Source of the DNA: Faucicola sp032089155
GTDB taxonomy: Bacteria > Pseudomonadota > Gammaproteobacteria > Pseudomonadales > Moraxellaceae
Length of the DNA: 24,193 bases
Assembly: GCA_032089155.1 (NCBI GenBank)
Contig: DAMDEV010000021.1
Coordinates: 1-24,193 of the forward strand
Direction: 5' to 3'
A program made the translations under genes and the position numbers. Positions within the stretch are counted from its first letter, which is position 1, and the number at the start of each line of letters is the position of its first letter. Under the pieces are notes generated by a model. That model made no database searches and was not told where the DNA came from. It was given only the letters and a program-made list of their open reading frames with translations. Below, piece by piece: positions 23,440-24,193 of this stretch.

Positions 23440-23805
23440 ATGAGTATTAATATAACAACTGTATTTAATATTTTAAAGCAACAGGTGAAGAACGGTAAAG
23501 CTAACGTACTTACTTACTCATAGCTTTCCCAAGCCTATTACGATTGTACAGGTGTCTATCATGAGCCACATGGCAGTTGGGATGCAGCTTTAGGCAAAAT
23601 TAATAATTGGCTTTACACAAAAAAAGCACCTCCAATTTCTGCAATTGTTATTCTAAAAGCTAAAAATGAGCTGGGTGGAGGATTTTGGGGGTGCTCTCCA
23701 AATGTTCCCAACAGACCTAAAACCGAATAAGAAAAAATAACTGTTTGGATGAGAATACTTGAAGATATTGGTAAGTACGATTGGCACAATATAACATTAT
23801 CTTAG
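23440..23805 (+). pseudogene. Small conserved-looking gene with two in-frame stop codons
   Basis: From ATG 23440 the same frame stays readable to TAG 23805 (121 sense codons plus stops) except for TAG at 23521-23523 and TAA at 23728-23730. Between and around the stops it reads LSQAYYDCTGVYHEPHGSW, then ALGKINNWLYTKKAPPIS, then a glycine-rich block GGGFWGCSPNVPNRPK, then VWMRILEDIGKYDW. The composition, W/Y/G/P-rich with no frameshift, is that of a real protein of about 120 residues. AGG precedes the ATG, and it starts 12 bases after the PLD-like gene, so it was the fourth gene of that operon. I do not recognise the family. Both stops differ by one base from Glu, Gln or Lys codons. Confidence 0.75.
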
Positions 23806-23834
23806 CCCTAAACCAGAACCTATATAGTTCCAAC

Positions 23835-24080
23835 TTAGTTATCTTTTAATGCCAATTGCTTAAGTGCATAACGAATAATGCCACTATGCGTCTGACCATA
23901 TTTATCTGCCAGCTCAACCAACAAATTATATTCATACTCATTTAAAGGCAAGGTATGTGACTTAAATTTTCGGGGCGCTTTGGGATCTGGTTTTGTTGTT
24001 TCATTTGATTGATCAGTAGTCACGCCATTGACAAAATCATCTTCCGTCAAAGTGGTTGCTCGAGTACGACGTTTAATCAT
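23835..24080 (-). CDS. Ribbon-helix-helix partition/regulatory protein (ParB/ParG-like role)
   Basis: An 81-residue protein with a basic, disordered N-terminus (MIKRRTRATTLTEDD, PKAPRKFKS) and a C-terminal ribbon-helix-helix: strand KSHTLPLNEYEYN, helix LLVELADKYG, turn, helix HSGIIRYALKQLAL. This is the architecture of the small centromere-binding partners of ParA on plasmids and integrative elements; DNA would be bound by the paired strands in a dimer. Its ATG overlaps the TGA of the upstream parA-like gene, so the two are coupled. It is convergent with the broken gene on its left. The specific function (partition versus autoregulation only) is inferred from the pairing. Confidence 0.8.
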   Translation of the reverse strand: MIKRRTRATTLTEDDFVNGVTTDQSNETTKPDPKAPRKFKSHTLPLNEYEYNLLVELADKYGQTHSGIIRYALKQLALKDN

Positions 24081-24193
24081 AATGCCAACTCCTTCATCAA
24101 TTCACTAAATTCAGTAATGGCTTTCGCGTTATTTGACTCTATCACGCCTTTACCCTCGGCGAGTACATCGCGGTAAATTTTACGTTCATGGAT
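24077..24193 (-). CDS. ParA-family partition ATPase, C-terminal end (gene continues beyond the window)
   Basis: The minus-strand frame entering from the right edge encodes 38 residues, including RKIYRDVLAEGKGVIE, SNNAKAITEF and SELMKELAL, then TGA overlapping the next ATG. The R-x-x-Y-R-D-x-x-A-x-G-x-G-V segment is characteristic of the C-terminus of ParA/Soj ATPases. The Walker motifs lie outside the window. With the RHH gene it makes a partition module, the kind carried by plasmids and by integrative elements with a circular stage. Confidence 0.75.
   Translation of the reverse strand: MHERKIYRDVLAEGKGVIESNNAKAITEFSELMKELAL

Noticed and set aside
17980..24193. CRISPR array or insertion sequence in the island
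   Set aside because: No regularly spaced repeats beyond the three GTGACCA copies, no transposase frame and no terminal inverted repeats were found.

Overview
The window looks like a gammaproteobacterial chromosome of the Moraxellaceae type (Moraxella/Psychrobacter-like). The reasons are the moderate-to-low G+C of the housekeeping part, the protein similarities I recognise, and a leucine-degradation cluster next to BolA, SirB2-like, DUF441 and M48 genes. The genus is inferred from recall and was not tested by a search.

Bases 1-5386 hold ordinary chromosomal genes: the 3' end of a PolB-like 3'-5' exonuclease gene overlapped by a fumarylacetoacetate-hydrolase family gene, then, convergent, a large M16C presequence-protease-type peptidase, and a divergent PfkB-family (adenosine-kinase-like) kinase. 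Bases 5432-14269 are a minus-strand leucine/isovalerate catabolic (liu) cluster, read in the order acyl-CoA synthetase, methylcrotonyl-CoA carboxylase carboxyltransferase subunit, methylglutaconyl-CoA hydratase, biotin-carboxylase subunit, HMG-CoA lyase, isovaleryl-CoA dehydrogenase. Together these convert isovaleryl-CoA to acetoacetate and acetyl-CoA. A Rho-independent terminator ends the cluster and a palindromic, operator-like region lies upstream of it.

Bases 14521-17600 carry small envelope and regulatory genes, all on the minus strand: a lipoprotein, a SirB2-like membrane protein, BolA, a DUF441 membrane protein and an M48 metalloprotease lipoprotein. A tRNA-Gly(GCC) gene with a near-consensus promoter and its own terminator follows at 17904-17979.

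Immediately downstream of the tRNA the sequence becomes much more A+T-rich and the gene content turns accessory. This looks like an element integrated at the 3' end of tRNA-Gly and running off the right edge. It contains three 11-bp-phased GTGACCA repeats, then a divergent locus. Leftward, that locus encodes a 105-aa unknown protein and an unusual 567-aa protein: a degenerate FtsZ-like N-terminal half joined to an FtsK motor-like half with lost Walker A and B residues, cut by an in-frame TAA from an intact FtsK gamma (DNA-reading winged-helix) domain. Rightward it encodes a WYL-domain regulator, a 115-aa unknown protein, a phospholipase-D-like (HKD) nuclease-type protein and a small conserved-looking gene broken by two in-frame stops. 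The two directions share an intergenic region with a perfect 15-bp palindrome flanked on both sides, at exactly 11 bp, by -10 hexamers. The window ends in a partition module (RHH protein and the C-terminus of ParA), as on plasmids and integrative elements.

The most interesting object is the FtsZ-like/FtsK-like pseudo-enzyme paired with a WYL-controlled PLD-nuclease operon. A defence or element-maintenance role is inferred from context only.
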